Shown here: positions 18,947-28,122 of the stretch, piece after piece
Position numbering within the stretch: the first letter of the stretch is position 1
How the letters are laid out: the number at the start of each line of letters is the position of its first letter
Assembly (NCBI RefSeq): GCF_022321485.1
Contig: NZ_JAKOGG010000003.1
Location: forward strand, 372,001 to 436,000
Length of the DNA: 64,000 nt
Reading direction: 5' to 3'
DNA from: Shewanella electrica
GTDB taxonomy: Bacteria > Pseudomonadota > Gammaproteobacteria > Enterobacterales > Shewanellaceae
Notes under the pieces: generated by a model
What the model was told of the DNA's origin: nothing
Database searches by the model: none
What the model saw: only the letters and a program-made list of their open reading frames with translations
Program-made: the position numbers and the translations under genes

Positions 18947-18972
18947 TTACATACCTACTGGTAGGTATGTAA
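18947..18972. promoter_or_regulatory. Perfect TetR-type operator palindrome upstream of the dms operon
   Basis: 12-base arms TTACATACCTAC and GTAGGTATGTAA flank a 2-base centre with no mismatch. The core TACCTAC/GTAGGTA and the overall size resemble AcrR-class TetR operators. It is 70 bases upstream of dmsE and 189 bases upstream of tetR. A weak CRP-like half site (TTCACA) lies at 18936-18941. Confidence 0.75.
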
Positions 18973-19041
18973 AGATCAAATTACCATCGCCCACACAAAA
19001 CCACTGATAAGAATGGTTACCCATTTATAAAGGGCAAAGTA

Positions 19042-19989
19042 ATGCTTACCTGCAATGCAAAACTATCAATAGCGACAATGATGGCTTTTTGCTTCATCTC
19101 GTTTTCAGGGCAAACATCGCCATGGAGCGACCGAGGGCAAGAAGCGGTCATGCAAACACTCACCAAAAAATTTGAAGAGGGACATTATTCACCCAAAGGC
19201 GCAGATACTTGCCTGATGTGCCACAAGAAAAATGCCAAAGTCATGGAGATTTTCCAAGGGGTACATGGCGCAAAAACCGGCAAAAGCCCGATGGCAGGAC
19301 TGCAATGTGAGGCTTGCCATGGCCCACTGGGTAACCACAACCGTGGCGGTAAGGAACCCATGATTGATTTTGGTGCGAACGCCTCCGCCACCGCTGAAGC
19401 ACAAAATAGTGTGTGCCTGAGTTGCCACCAAGACACTCAACGCCAAAGTTGGCATGCATCGGTGCACAATTTAGAAGGAATGAGCTGCGCCAGTTGCCAC
19501 CAAATCCATACCGCTAAAGACCCGATTTTACAGCCGAATGGCCAAAATACTGTCTGCACCAACTGCCATACGCAACAGAAAATGGAGATCAATGAACGCT
19601 CTAGCCATCCATTGAAATCCAACGAAATGCAATGTAGCGATTGCCACAACCCGCACGGTAGCCAGACCGAAGCCGCCCTCAACAAAAAGACCTTAAACGA
19701 CACTTGCTACAGCTGCCATGCCGAAAAACGTGGTCCGAAATTGTGGGAACACGCGCCGGTAACCGATAGCTGCGATAACTGCCACAGTCCTCACGGCAGT
19801 GTGAATAACAGTTTGCTGAAAGCCCGCGCACCACTGCTATGCCAGCAATGTCATGCCAGCAACGTGCACAGTTCGCGCCCTTACGGTGCCAACGGCGATT
19901 CGGCGTTCACCGCAGGTGGCAGTTGCTTGAATTGCCATAGCCAAATTCACGGCTCAAATCATCCACAAGGAAAGGCGCTACAGCGCTAG
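19042..19989 (+). CDS. dmsE: Decahaem c-type cytochrome, DmsE/MtrA family
   Basis: 315 residues with a Sec signal peptide (about 1-25) and exactly ten CxxCH haem-binding motifs (CLMCH, CEACH, CLSCH, CASCH, CTNCH, CSDCH, CYSCH, CDNCH, CQQCH, CLNCH). MtrA-family cytochromes sit inside an outer-membrane porin and carry electrons from the periplasm to the cell surface. The next gene encodes the matching porin and the one after it a DMSO-reductase-type enzyme, which makes DmsE the specific call. First gene of the operon, downstream of the TetR operator. Confidence 0.93.
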   Translation: MLTCNAKLSIATMMAFCFISFSGQTSPWSDRGQEAVMQTLTKKFEEGHYSPKGADTCLMCHKKNAKVMEIFQGVHGAKTGKSPMAGLQCEACHGPLGNHNRGGKEPMIDFGANASATAEAQNSVCLSCHQDTQRQSWHASVHNLEGMSCASCHQIHTAKDPILQPNGQNTVCTNCHTQQKMEINERSSHPLKSNEMQCSDCHNPHGSQTEAALNKKTLNDTCYSCHAEKRGPKLWEHAPVTDSCDNCHSPHGSVNNSLLKARAPLLCQQCHASNVHSSRPYGANGDSAFTAGGSCLNCHSQIHGSNHPQGKALQR

Positions 19990-20001
19990 AGGGAGAAGAT
20001 C

Positions 20002-21969
20002 ATGAAACTTACTCTTATCGCTTTGGCTGTCGCATGCGCCACCACGCCCGCAATGGCAGTGGATTTCAGCTTAAGCAACGCCAATACCAGCAACATCAAA
20101 GCGGCACAGTGGCAATGCAAAGGTTGCCAGACACCTGAACGGTTAAGCGGTGAACTGACCGTCAGTGTCGGGTTCAGCCAAATTGACGACATTCACGCCG
20201 CCAATGCATTAGGGCAGCAAGACACTGGCGCGGTGACCGCATTAAATGGTTGGCTGAACATCAACCAAGAAGGCTGGCGCATAGCTTCTACTGCGCATAA
20301 TCTCGGCATGCGCAACGGCGATGCTGGGCTGTCGATCAGTAAAGATAACCTCAAGCTATACGCTAACTATGAGCAACGGAATTATCTCAAGAGTGATAAA
20401 GCCACCACCACTTATTACTTTGGTGATGACCAACTCACCTCTGGCGCGGTTTATTCGCCCGTTTTGGGCGTCGAACGCAACCGCGTGACCTTAGGTGCTG
20501 ATGCCCAAACTGAGTGGTTCGGGCTCGATTTAAGCGGCGATGTGGCCTTTCACAGTGAGGAAAAACAGGGACACAAACGGGTCTCGGTGACCACACGTCG
20601 CCCGCTGAATCTTGCGCAAACCATTGATAGCCGTACAGATGAACTGCTGGCATCGTCCAGCTTGAGTGGCAGCAACTGGTTAACCACGCTGGCCTACGCT
20701 GGCAGCTTTTATAATAACCATGTGCAAGAGGTGTATCACGACACTTTCGGCAGCTTATTGGCACCAGATCCGGACAACGAAGCCCACCAAGTGACGCTAT
20801 CGGGCAACATTCGTGGTCAGCAAAGTGTCTTTGATGCCAGCGTCGCTGCCGGTCGCATCATTCAAGACGATGCTCTTGTCAACGCACAGATCAGCCCGAT
20901 TCAAAATTGGGATGGACAGCTCAACACCTTAGATATCAATGCCAATTACCTGTTGATGGCCACCGATAAACTGCGGCTGGTATTCAATGGCCGCTATAAC
21001 GAGCGTGACAACCAGAGTTCACGGTTTGAGTTTCCCCAATTGGATTTCAACGCCAAAACCGGCTTAGCGTTTACCAATGTGCTGCTTGATACCAAAGCCA
21101 CCAAAGGCAGTGCCAAATTTCAATATCGCCTCGCCAGCGGTTACCGCTTAGATGCGGGTTACCAGTTTGACCGCAACGAACGTAGCTTCAGCGACCGTGA
21201 AACTACCGATGAACAGCAACTGTGGGCCAAGCTAAAAGTCAGCCAATGGGCGGGCTGGAAAGTTGAGCTAAAAGGCGGCTTAAGCCAACGCGACGGCAGC
21301 CACTACCAAGCCAACCGACTGACCTCCACAGAAACCAATCCGTTACTGCGGATGTTCTATCTGGCAGATAGAGACCGCGTTGAAACAGAGTTGAAACTGT
21401 TTCACCAACCGTGGTCATCGGTGGCCGTCACCATGAACCTGAAATACGCCAAAGATGATTACGACCACACCAAGATTGGGCTGACCGATGACCAAGATTA
21501 CAGCTATCAACTGGGGTTGGATTATTTAGCCACCAAGCATCTGTCGCTGTATAGCTTTGTGAGCCAACAGTGGATTGATGCCAACCAGTCAAGCAACCAG
21601 TGGCAAGCGACTATCCACGATAAATTTGTCTCAGCTGGCGGTGGTTTTGAATATTCCGGCCTGCTGCAAAACACCTTGAGCTTGGGCGGCGATTACACCT
21701 TTAGCAATAGCCGCAGCGACGCCAATGTATCGGCAGTGACCACACCAGACGACGATGACTACCAATTTAGCCACTCACTGAGCCTTTACGCCAAGTATCG
21801 CTTAAGTGAGCGCAGCCAACTCGGTATCAACTATCAATACGAGCGTTACTACGACACCGACTACGCCAATGTGGCGGTAGATGCAATCAATGGTCTGCTC
21901 ACCCTCGGGGAGCTAGACCACAACTACAACGCCCATCAGCTCATGTTGAATTATTCCATCTCACTATAA
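20002..21969 (+). CDS. dmsF: Outer-membrane porin-cytochrome sheath, DmsF/MtrB family
   Basis: 655 residues: a Sec signal (ending PAMA), an N-terminal CKGC pair typical of MtrB/PioB proteins, then alternating amphipathic strands predicting a large beta-barrel, ending in NYSISL. It encloses the decahaem cytochrome and spans the outer membrane. Starts 12 bases after dmsE with GGGAG upstream. Needed for electron delivery to an extracellular terminal reductase. Confidence 0.92.
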   Translation: MKLTLIALAVACATTPAMAVDFSLSNANTSNIKAAQWQCKGCQTPERLSGELTVSVGFSQIDDIHAANALGQQDTGAVTALNGWLNINQEGWRIASTAHNLGMRNGDAGLSISKDNLKLYANYEQRNYLKSDKATTTYYFGDDQLTSGAVYSPVLGVERNRVTLGADAQTEWFGLDLSGDVAFHSEEKQGHKRVSVTTRRPLNLAQTIDSRTDELLASSSLSGSNWLTTLAYAGSFYNNHVQEVYHDTFGSLLAPDPDNEAHQVTLSGNIRGQQSVFDASVAAGRIIQDDALVNAQISPIQNWDGQLNTLDINANYLLMATDKLRLVFNGRYNERDNQSSRFEFPQLDFNAKTGLAFTNVLLDTKATKGSAKFQYRLASGYRLDAGYQFDRNERSFSDRETTDEQQLWAKLKVSQWAGWKVELKGGLSQRDGSHYQANRLTSTETNPLLRMFYLADRDRVETELKLFHQPWSSVAVTMNLKYAKDDYDHTKIGLTDDQDYSYQLGLDYLATKHLSLYSFVSQQWIDANQSSNQWQATIHDKFVSAGGGFEYSGLLQNTLSLGGDYTFSNSRSDANVSAVTTPDDDDYQFSHSLSLYAKYRLSERSQLGINYQYERYYDTDYANVAVDAINGLLTLGELDHNYNAHQLMLNYSISL

Positions 21970-22018
21970 ACAAGCCAGCGGAAGGTCGTGCCCTTTCGAA
22001 AAATAAAAGAGGTAAATT

Positions 22019-24472
22019 ATGGAAAGACGTGATTTTTTAAAAGCCAGTGCAGCCTTTGGCTGCGCGGCCACGTTATCCGCGTGTGATTCAAGCTCAAGTG
22101 ATGCCAAACCGACACCCACTGCACCAGCGCTCACCGAGGAAAAACTCAATTGGTCTGCCTGCTGCGTAGACTGCGGTTCACACTGCCCGGTGCGGGTGTT
22201 CTCGCGAGATGGAGTGATTACCCGCATTGAGTCCAACTTCACCACCGACGATGAGTATGGCAACCATAACGTGCGTGCCTGTTTGCGTGGCCGTTCATTG
22301 CGTAAAAGAGTGTACGCGCCAGAGCGTTTGAAATATCCGATGAAACGTGTGGGACCACGTGGCAGCGGCCAATTTGAACGTATCAGCTGGGATGAAGCAC
22401 TGGACACCGTCGCCGCACAGCTCAAACGCATTGCTAACCAATATGGTAACGAAGCGATTTATGCATTGGGTGGCCCGGGCGCGATGTACAGTTTCTCTAA
22501 CCGCGGCTGTTTGAATCGCTTACTCAACCTCTCTGGCGGCTACCTTGGCGACTATGGCAACTTCAGTTTTGCCCAATATATCAAAGCCTGTAAATACACT
22601 TATGGTGCCGAGGTAGACTACCTCTTTGGTTCATCTATCGCAGAAATGGCGAACTCAGATCTGGTGCTCATGATTGGTCACAACCCATCAGAATTGGGCA
22701 TGAGTGGCTCAGGTCAAGGCTATGACTTTGTTAGACAGAAGCAACAACATAACTTCAAAACCATTATCATCGACCCACGTTATACCGACTCTAGCCTAGG
22801 TAAAGAGGATCAGTGGATCCCGATCCGCCCCGGCACTGATGCCGCTTTAGTGGAAGCGATTGCCTACGTGTTGATCAGCGAAAATCGCGTCAACCAAGCC
22901 TTCCTCAATCAATATTGCGTCGGCTATGACGAGAACACCATGCCCGCCGATGTGCCATATAGCGAAAGCTACAAGGCGTACATTCTCGACAATCCTGTCG
23001 CTGGCGATCTCACTGCCGGCGCCAATGCAAAAACACCAGCTTGGGCGGCACCCATCACCGGTATTCCAGCGACAACGATCATCGAATTGGCGCATGAATT
23101 AGCTGATGCCCAAGCCCCATTTGTACAAGTGGCGATGTCTATTGGCCGTCACTCCGCGGGTGAAAACAACGTCCGCACCGCCTTCATGCTGCCGATTTTG
23201 CTGGGCAAAGTGGGGCTACCGGGCACCAACCACGGTGGCATTCCGATGGCGGCATCGATGAATGTGTTCAACATGGAGAGCCATGCCGAAGCGGGTGATG
23301 ACGCCAACCCAGTGAAGAAACGTATCTCATTCTTCAAGTTCATCGAAGCGGTAGAAAACGGCAAAGATCTCACCGTGCTCAAAGACGGCGTGATCCTGCC
23401 TGACGAAGAACTGGACGAAAATGGCGATGGCAAACTCGATACCGACATCAAAGCCATTGTCGCCTACGCGACTAACCGGTTGATCAACCAAAATGCCGAC
23501 GTTAACTACTCCAGAAAAGTGTTGGCCGACGACAACAAATGCGAGTTCATTGTGGTGATTGATAACGTGATGAACGCCAGTGCTGAATTTGCTGACATCA
23601 TCCTGCCCGATGTTACCTACGTTGAAACCGAAGACCTTGTTAACCAAGGCCATGTGGCGGGTGATACCGCAACATTGGTACAGATGAGCACCTCGGTTGG
23701 GCCGATGTTTGAGAGTAAACCGCTGTACGAAATGTGCGTCGGCTTAGCTAAACGTATGGGAATTGAAGCGGAATTTACCCAAGGGAAATCCCACAAACAG
23801 TGGCTGGATGAAGCCTACGCCGCCACCCAAGCGATGAACCCCGGCTTACCTGATAAAGAAGTGATGTTAAAGCAAGGGATCTACCGTAAATACCTGCCAA
23901 ATGGTGCCTACCTGTCCAACAAAGCGTTCCGCGAAGATCCGCTCGCCAACCCGCTACCGACGCCATCAGGCAAGATTGAGATCTACTCTGAACGGCTGGC
24001 TTATTTGGCTAAACACTGGCAACTGGCCGAAGGCGATGTTATCTCCGCCCTGCCGAAATACGTGCCAGCATGGGATGGCTTTGAAGATGAAGCGACCCGC
24101 TACGACTACCCACTGCAACTGAGTGGCTACCACACCAAAGGCCGCGTGCACTCAAGCTATCACAATGTGCCTTGGTTACGCGAAGCTGTGCAAGATGCGG
24201 TATGGATGAACCCGATTGATGCCGATCAGCGCGGACTGAGCACCGGCGATAAAGTGCGCGTGTTCAACAGTCGCGGCACCATAGAAGTGGACGTCAAAGT
24301 GACCCCAAGGGTGATGCCGGGGGTGGCCGCCTTAGGGCAAGGGGCTTGGCTCAAAATGGAAAATGGCATTGATAAAGGCGGCAATATCAACGTGTTGACC
24401 TCACACCGCCCAACCCCACTGTCCAAGGGGAATGGTCAACATAGCATTCGTGTCGAAATTCAAAGAGCCTAA
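22019..24472 (+). CDS. dmsA: Extracellular DMSO reductase catalytic subunit DmsA
   Basis: 817 residues. The N-terminus combines a twin-arginine motif (RRDFLKAS) with a lipobox LSAC (Cys22), the arrangement of surface-exposed lipoprotein reductases in Shewanella. An FeS motif C-x2-C-x3-C (CVDCGSHC) plus CLRGRS follows, and the Mo-ligand region YGNFSFAQYIK places a Ser as metal ligand, typical of the DMSO reductase family. Further molybdopterin motifs include GHNPSELGMSGSGQG and the C-terminal dinucleotide-binding domain (LSGYHTKGRVHSSYHN). It reduces DMSO (or a related S- or N-oxide) outside the cell. Arsenate or selenate use is less likely given the TorD-like chaperone and DmsB-type partner. 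Confidence 0.9.
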   Translation: MERRDFLKASAAFGCAATLSACDSSSSDAKPTPTAPALTEEKLNWSACCVDCGSHCPVRVFSRDGVITRIESNFTTDDEYGNHNVRACLRGRSLRKRVYAPERLKYPMKRVGPRGSGQFERISWDEALDTVAAQLKRIANQYGNEAIYALGGPGAMYSFSNRGCLNRLLNLSGGYLGDYGNFSFAQYIKACKYTYGAEVDYLFGSSIAEMANSDLVLMIGHNPSELGMSGSGQGYDFVRQKQQHNFKTIIIDPRYTDSSLGKEDQWIPIRPGTDAALVEAIAYVLISENRVNQAFLNQYCVGYDENTMPADVPYSESYKAYILDNPVAGDLTAGANAKTPAWAAPITGIPATTIIELAHELADAQAPFVQVAMSIGRHSAGENNVRTAFMLPILLGKVGLPGTNHGGIPMAASMNVFNMESHAEAGDDANPVKKRISFFKFIEAVENGKDLTVLKDGVILPDEELDENGDGKLDTDIKAIVAYATNRLINQNADVNYSRKVLADDNKCEFIVVIDNVMNASAEFADIILPDVTYVETEDLVNQGHVAGDTATLVQMSTSVGPMFESKPLYEMCVGLAKRMGIEAEFTQGKSHKQWLDEAYAATQAMNPGLPDKEVMLKQGIYRKYLPNGAYLSNKAFREDPLANPLPTPSGKIEIYSERLAYLAKHWQLAEGDVISALPKYVPAWDGFEDEATRYDYPLQLSGYHTKGRVHSSYHNVPWLREAVQDAVWMNPIDADQRGLSTGDKVRVFNSRGTIEVDVKVTPRVMPGVAALGQGAWLKMENGIDKGGNINVLTSHRPTPLSKGNGQHSIRVEIQRA

Positions 24473-24485
24473 CGGAGTATAGATA

Positions 24486-25121
24486 ATGAACACTAAAATT
24501 CAGTACGGGTTCTATTTTGACGCAACCCGCTGTACTGGCTGTAAAACCTGCCAAGTGACCTGTAAAGACCGTAAAGATCTGCCTGTCGGTATCAACTGGC
24601 GCCGCGTATATGAATTTGCCGGTGGTCAATGGACGCAAAATGGCGACGGCACCGTGAACCAGAATGTGTATGCCTATTACAGTTCCATCGGCTGCAATCA
24701 CTGCTCAGAACCGGCGTGTACCAAAGCCTGCCCGACCGGTGCCATGCATAAACGCCGCGAAGATGGCTTAGTCCATGTTGACGCCAAAGTGTGCATTGGC
24801 TGCGGCAGTTGTGCGCGCGCATGCCCATATGACGCACCGCAAATCGATAACGACAAGGGCGTAATGACCAAATGTGATGGTTGCTACGAACGCTTGGCCC
24901 AAGGGTTATTGCCGACCTGTGTTGAGGCGTGCCCACAACGTGCATTGGACTTTGCGCCCATCGAACAACTGCGAGCCAAATATCCTGACGCGATTGAACC
25001 TAATATCGCGCCGTTGCCATCAACCGAAATTACCCATCCGAATCTGATTATCAAAGCTAATCGCCATGCCAAACCCACCGGCGATAAAAGCGGCCAGATC
25101 CTGAACTGGGCGGAAGTGTAG
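24486..25121 (+). CDS. dmsB: DMSO reductase iron-sulphur subunit DmsB
   Basis: 211 residues carrying four Cys clusters for [4Fe-4S] centres: CTGCKTCQVTC, CNHCSEPACTKACP, CIGCGSCARACP and CDGCYERL with CVEACP. It relays electrons to DmsA. It has no signal peptide, so it is probably exported in complex with the Tat-dependent DmsA. Starts 13 bases after dmsA. The membrane anchor DmsC is absent, as expected when a porin-cytochrome conduit supplies electrons. Confidence 0.92.
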   Translation: MNTKIQYGFYFDATRCTGCKTCQVTCKDRKDLPVGINWRRVYEFAGGQWTQNGDGTVNQNVYAYYSSIGCNHCSEPACTKACPTGAMHKRREDGLVHVDAKVCIGCGSCARACPYDAPQIDNDKGVMTKCDGCYERLAQGLLPTCVEACPQRALDFAPIEQLRAKYPDAIEPNIAPLPSTEITHPNLIIKANRHAKPTGDKSGQILNWAEV

Positions 25122-25129
25122 TCCCTGCT

Positions 25130-25163
25130 ATGGCCGACACAAGGTAAAAGTTGTGTCGGCCAT
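25130..25163 (+). terminator. Strong hairpin between dmsB and dmsG
   Basis: 13-base perfect arms (ATGGCCGACACAA and its complement) with an 8-base loop, followed by ATTTTAATC. It could act as a partial terminator or as an RNA-stabilising hairpin that lowers expression of the chaperone gene relative to the structural genes. Confidence 0.65.
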
Positions 25164-25187
25164 ATTTTAATCACTCAGGAGCAAAGT

Positions 25188-25829
25188 ATGACAACCACGG
25201 CCACAGCACATCTCAGCGAGCTACGTGCCATCGCCAATATCTTGCACAATGTGTTTTTCAACGAGCCAACCGCGCCCAGCATCAGCCAACTAGCACACAT
25301 CTTTGCTAACAATGCGTGGCCACCACTATCGGCCAGCACAGCACAAACCCAAGGACTTGAACTGTTACAGCAGTGGAGCGTGGCGCCAGATAGTCTACAT
25401 CCATTAAAACTTGAGTTTGGCAGGTTGTTTATCGGCCCAAGAATGCCTGCAGCACCGCCTTGGGGCTCAGTGTATACCGATGAACAGCAACTGCTGAACG
25501 GCAGCAGCACCCAAGCCTTGATGCAGTTTTTCAAAACCGTAGGGATCAGTTTTTCACTGAGCTGTAATCAGCCGCTCGATCACGCCGGGTTGATCTTTGC
25601 AGCCATCGCGGTGTTATTGGACAACATGGCACAGAGTGACAACCCAGCGCTGTACCAACAGCAGTTGCATACCTTGCTGCAGCTGCACACTGCGCCGTGG
25701 ATATTCACCTTCCTCGACACGGTCATCGACACCACTGACAGCGATTTTTACCGCGGATTTGCCTATCTTGCACAAGCCTATCTCCACACACTGCAACACC
25801 AGCTATTAAGCGATAGCGTGGGCAGCTAA
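25188..25829 (+). CDS. dmsG: TorD/DmsD-family Mo-enzyme chaperone (DmsG)
   Basis: 213 residues, all-helical pattern, with the family features LEFGRLFIGP near 80-90 and a downstream DHAGLIFAAIAVLLDNMA segment corresponding to the conserved D-H region. These cytoplasmic proteins bind the Tat signal of the Mo enzyme and aid cofactor insertion. The start has CAGGAG eight bases upstream. It lies behind a hairpin at 25130-25163. A dmsH-like gene, present in S. oneidensis after dmsG, is not seen here. Confidence 0.85.
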   Translation: MTTTATAHLSELRAIANILHNVFFNEPTAPSISQLAHIFANNAWPPLSASTAQTQGLELLQQWSVAPDSLHPLKLEFGRLFIGPRMPAAPPWGSVYTDEQQLLNGSSTQALMQFFKTVGISFSLSCNQPLDHAGLIFAAIAVLLDNMAQSDNPALYQQQLHTLLQLHTAPWIFTFLDTVIDTTDSDFYRGFAYLAQAYLHTLQHQLLSDSVGS

Positions 25830-25838
25830 CCACAGACG

Positions 25839-25868
25839 GCCGCAGTGTTCACCCGCAACCACTGCGGC
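25839..25868. terminator. Hairpin after dmsG
   Basis: Perfect 9-base GC-rich arms GCCGCAGTG and CACTGCGGC with a 12-base loop just after the dmsG stop; no T-run. Probable end of the operon. Confidence 0.45.
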
Positions 25869-25977
25869 AACCGCAAGATACGCCGCACCATCCGCTCACT
25901 GATGGGTGCAGACAATTTTTGATGATTTAGGCGCAGTGCCCTAAGATAACCCACACGGTTAATTTGGGAGGAAATGC

Positions 25978-26835
25978 GTGGCTCAGCATTCAGCTAAACA
26001 ACGTACTGCACGTGATGTACAGCAGCAATTTTGCGTGAGCGAGCGACTGCCATATCTGACCATTCGCACCACGCGCGATAGTACGCAAGCGTATAAGGCG
26101 CACAGCCATGCTGAGTTCTCGGTGGGGCTTATGCTGTCAGGCGCCACTCAGCTATCTTTGCCGCAGGGGGAGTTGCTGCTCGAACAGGGCGACATCATTC
26201 TCATTGCCCCGCAGATCGTGCACGCGTGTAATCCATTGGCTGATCGCAGTCGCAGCTATCACATGCTTTATATCGACAACGCTTGGTGTTGCGATGTGCT
26301 ATCCGCCCACTACGAATACCCCGTCCGCCAATTTAGCTGCAACATAAATAAAGTCGCCGCCACGGCAGGTAGCAAGCGTTTCAATGCGTTGCTAGCGGCA
26401 TTTATCCATCAAAATCATGACGCCGATGCGCTCGCCATCGCAGACTACTTGCGCTATCTGTTATGCCGTTACTGCACGCCCCAAACTATTAATGATGTAG
26501 CCAATCCGATAGTGCATGCCTTAACACAGCGCTTGCTGCAAAACATTAGCAGCGCACCACCACTGCAAGCGATGGCTCAAGAGTTCAAGCAGCCTCAAGC
26601 CACATTAATCCGTACCTTTAAAAAGCATTACGGCATTACGCCGAAAGCCTTCGTTAATAATCAACGTGTGGAACAAGCCAAGATGCTACTCAAAAGTGGC
26701 ATGAGTATCGTAGATGTTGCGAGCGAGGTTGGATGTGCCGATCAAAGCCAACTCCATCGCATGTTTGTTAACTACACCGCCTCCACGCCGCGGCAATATC
26801 AACAAACATTGTCAATTTTCGACAATAAATCCTAA
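25978..26835 (+). CDS. AraC-family regulator (cupin sensor)
   Basis: 285 residues from a GTG with a strong GGGAGGAA ribosome site. The N-terminal half is a cupin-like domain (HSHAEFSVGLMLSG, QGDIILIAPQIVHACNP); the C-terminal third has two helix-turn-helix units (LQAMAQEFKQPQATLIRTFKKHYG and IVDVASEVGCADQSQLHRMFVNYT). It lies just upstream of a LysE-type exporter on the same strand, and such pairs are commonly regulator and target. The inducer is probably an amino acid or related export substrate. Confidence 0.85.
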   Translation: MAQHSAKQRTARDVQQQFCVSERLPYLTIRTTRDSTQAYKAHSHAEFSVGLMLSGATQLSLPQGELLLEQGDIILIAPQIVHACNPLADRSRSYHMLYIDNAWCCDVLSAHYEYPVRQFSCNINKVAATAGSKRFNALLAAFIHQNHDADALAIADYLRYLLCRYCTPQTINDVANPIVHALTQRLLQNISSAPPLQAMAQEFKQPQATLIRTFKKHYGITPKAFVNNQRVEQAKMLLKSGMSIVDVASEVGCADQSQLHRMFVNYTASTPRQYQQTLSIFDNKS

Positions 26836-26842
26836 ATGACAA

Positions 26843-26878
26843 AACCTATAGTACCGCTATCCATGTTGGCTATAGGTT
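26843..26878 (+). promoter_or_regulatory. Inverted repeat overlapping the exporter ribosome site
   Basis: 9-base arms AACCTATAG (26843-26851) and CTATAGGTT (26870-26878) separated by 18 bases. The right arm contains the AGG that serves as ribosome site for the ATG at 26886, so an RNA hairpin could block translation; as DNA it could be an operator. Confidence 0.45.
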
Positions 26879-26885
26879 ATTGTTT

Positions 26886-27521
26886 ATGTTGCTTTCAACC
26901 CTTTTACCTGCGGCGTTTCCAGCATTAGCTTTAGCGCACTTTGTCGCGTTGCTGAGCCCAGGCCAAGACTTCTTTCTCATCATCGCGCATGCCATTCGTC
27001 ACAAATTGGCCGGCAGTCGATTTATCTGCCTTGGTGTGGCCCTAGGCAACGGCATCTATATTGCGTTGGTGATACTGGGTTGGGCCAATATTCGAGATAA
27101 CCCGTTGATGTTTACACTCGTCGAAACAGCAGGTGCTATTTACCTGCTGTGGGTCGGCCAAAAACTCTTACGCAGCAAGCGAACCGACCCACTACGCAGC
27201 ACCACTCACGCTGCGGCGCCATCAGCCATGCAGCAATTGCTGCTAGGGCTAAACTCGGCACTATTGAACCCCAAAAATGCCCTATTCTACATGAGCTTAA
27301 TGACGGTGATTCTCGGCAATGACGTCACGCTACCACAGCAAATCGCTTGCGGTGTGTGGATGTTTTTAGCGGTATTACTCTGGGACTTATTGATTGCCGC
27401 ACTCATTGCCCGTCCGCAAGTGCAACAACAACTCAGCGCCTATATACACCTTGTGGAACGCGTTGCTGGCGCCATCTTAATCACTTTTGGCATCAGCTTA
27501 TTTACAGGGTATTTGTCGTAA
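26886..27521 (+). CDS. LysE/RhtB-family amino-acid exporter
   Basis: 211 residues with about six membrane segments; the N-terminal LALAHFVALLSPGQDFFLII carries the LysE/RhtB signature and LGVALGNGIYI follows. These inner-membrane proteins export amino acids or homoserine lactone-like compounds. The TTG at 26880 is an alternative start, but the AGG at 26874 is better spaced from the ATG at 26886. It probably responds to the AraC protein encoded upstream. The substrate cannot be told from the sequence. Confidence 0.85.
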   Translation: MLLSTLLPAAFPALALAHFVALLSPGQDFFLIIAHAIRHKLAGSRFICLGVALGNGIYIALVILGWANIRDNPLMFTLVETAGAIYLLWVGQKLLRSKRTDPLRSTTHAAAPSAMQQLLLGLNSALLNPKNALFYMSLMTVILGNDVTLPQQIACGVWMFLAVLLWDLLIAALIARPQVQQQLSAYIHLVERVAGAILITFGISLFTGYLS

Positions 27522-27541
27522 CATCTTGGGCGGTCAAGCGG

Positions 27542-27970
27542 CTACTGAGCGTGACTCTTACCACTGATTTTTTTGCGCAATTGGCTGGCAATACTCGCCG
27601 CCATCAGGCCGCCAATCACTGACATGTGCTCGAGCGCCACATATAAAGACGTCATGGCTTGCGCTTCAGGCAGAGACCAAAAGTGATGCACAATGACGAT
27701 GGACAGCAACAGAAACGCGATCAAAATTGCGGCGCCCAGCCAAATGGCGCGGTCAAGCAACAACAATACCGATCCCGTTAATAGCGTCACAATGGTGAGC
27801 ACGTTAAATAGCCAAGTGGGAGATAACCCGGCCTGCTGCATCTCATTCATGCCGCCTTGAAAATCAAGCAGCTTTGCTAAACCTGAAGATAGAAAAACCA
27901 CCGACAATAACACTCGCGCCAGTAACCAAAACCAATAATTAGTTAATAATGAATCGATAAATCTTGTCAT
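27542..27970 (-). CDS. DoxX-family membrane protein
   Basis: 142 residues with four membrane segments. The first ends LLSVVFLSSGLAKLLDF, the DoxX/SURF4-type signature, and a second conserved stretch LLTGSVLLLLD follows. Function of the family is poorly defined (oxidative stress or quinone-linked redox). GAG eight bases upstream supports the start. It follows mdaB on the same strand, but a terminator-like hairpin lies between them. Confidence 0.8.
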   Translation of the reverse strand: MTRFIDSLLTNYWFWLLARVLLSVVFLSSGLAKLLDFQGGMNEMQQAGLSPTWLFNVLTIVTLLTGSVLLLLDRAIWLGAAILIAFLLLSIVIVHHFWSLPEAQAMTSLYVALEHMSVIGGLMAASIASQLRKKISGKSHAQ

Positions 27971-28027
27971 AGGTTTACTCTTCCATAATATAATTTCGGC
28001 ACGCAGACCAGCGTGAGAGATAAAAAT

Positions 28028-28066
28028 AGTGCCGTTACACCTTTATTGATTTCGTGTAACAGCACT
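28028..28066 (-). terminator. Terminator after mdaB
   Basis: Arms of 13 bases (AGTGCTGTTACAC with GTGTAACGGCACT, one mismatch) and a 13-base loop, followed on the minus strand by ATTTTTA. It lies 57 bases past the mdaB stop. Confidence 0.65.
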
Positions 28067-28122
28067 AATAATGGCAATGGGTGACTAAAGCGATATTAAT
28101 AACCCACAGGCGTGATATTCAA

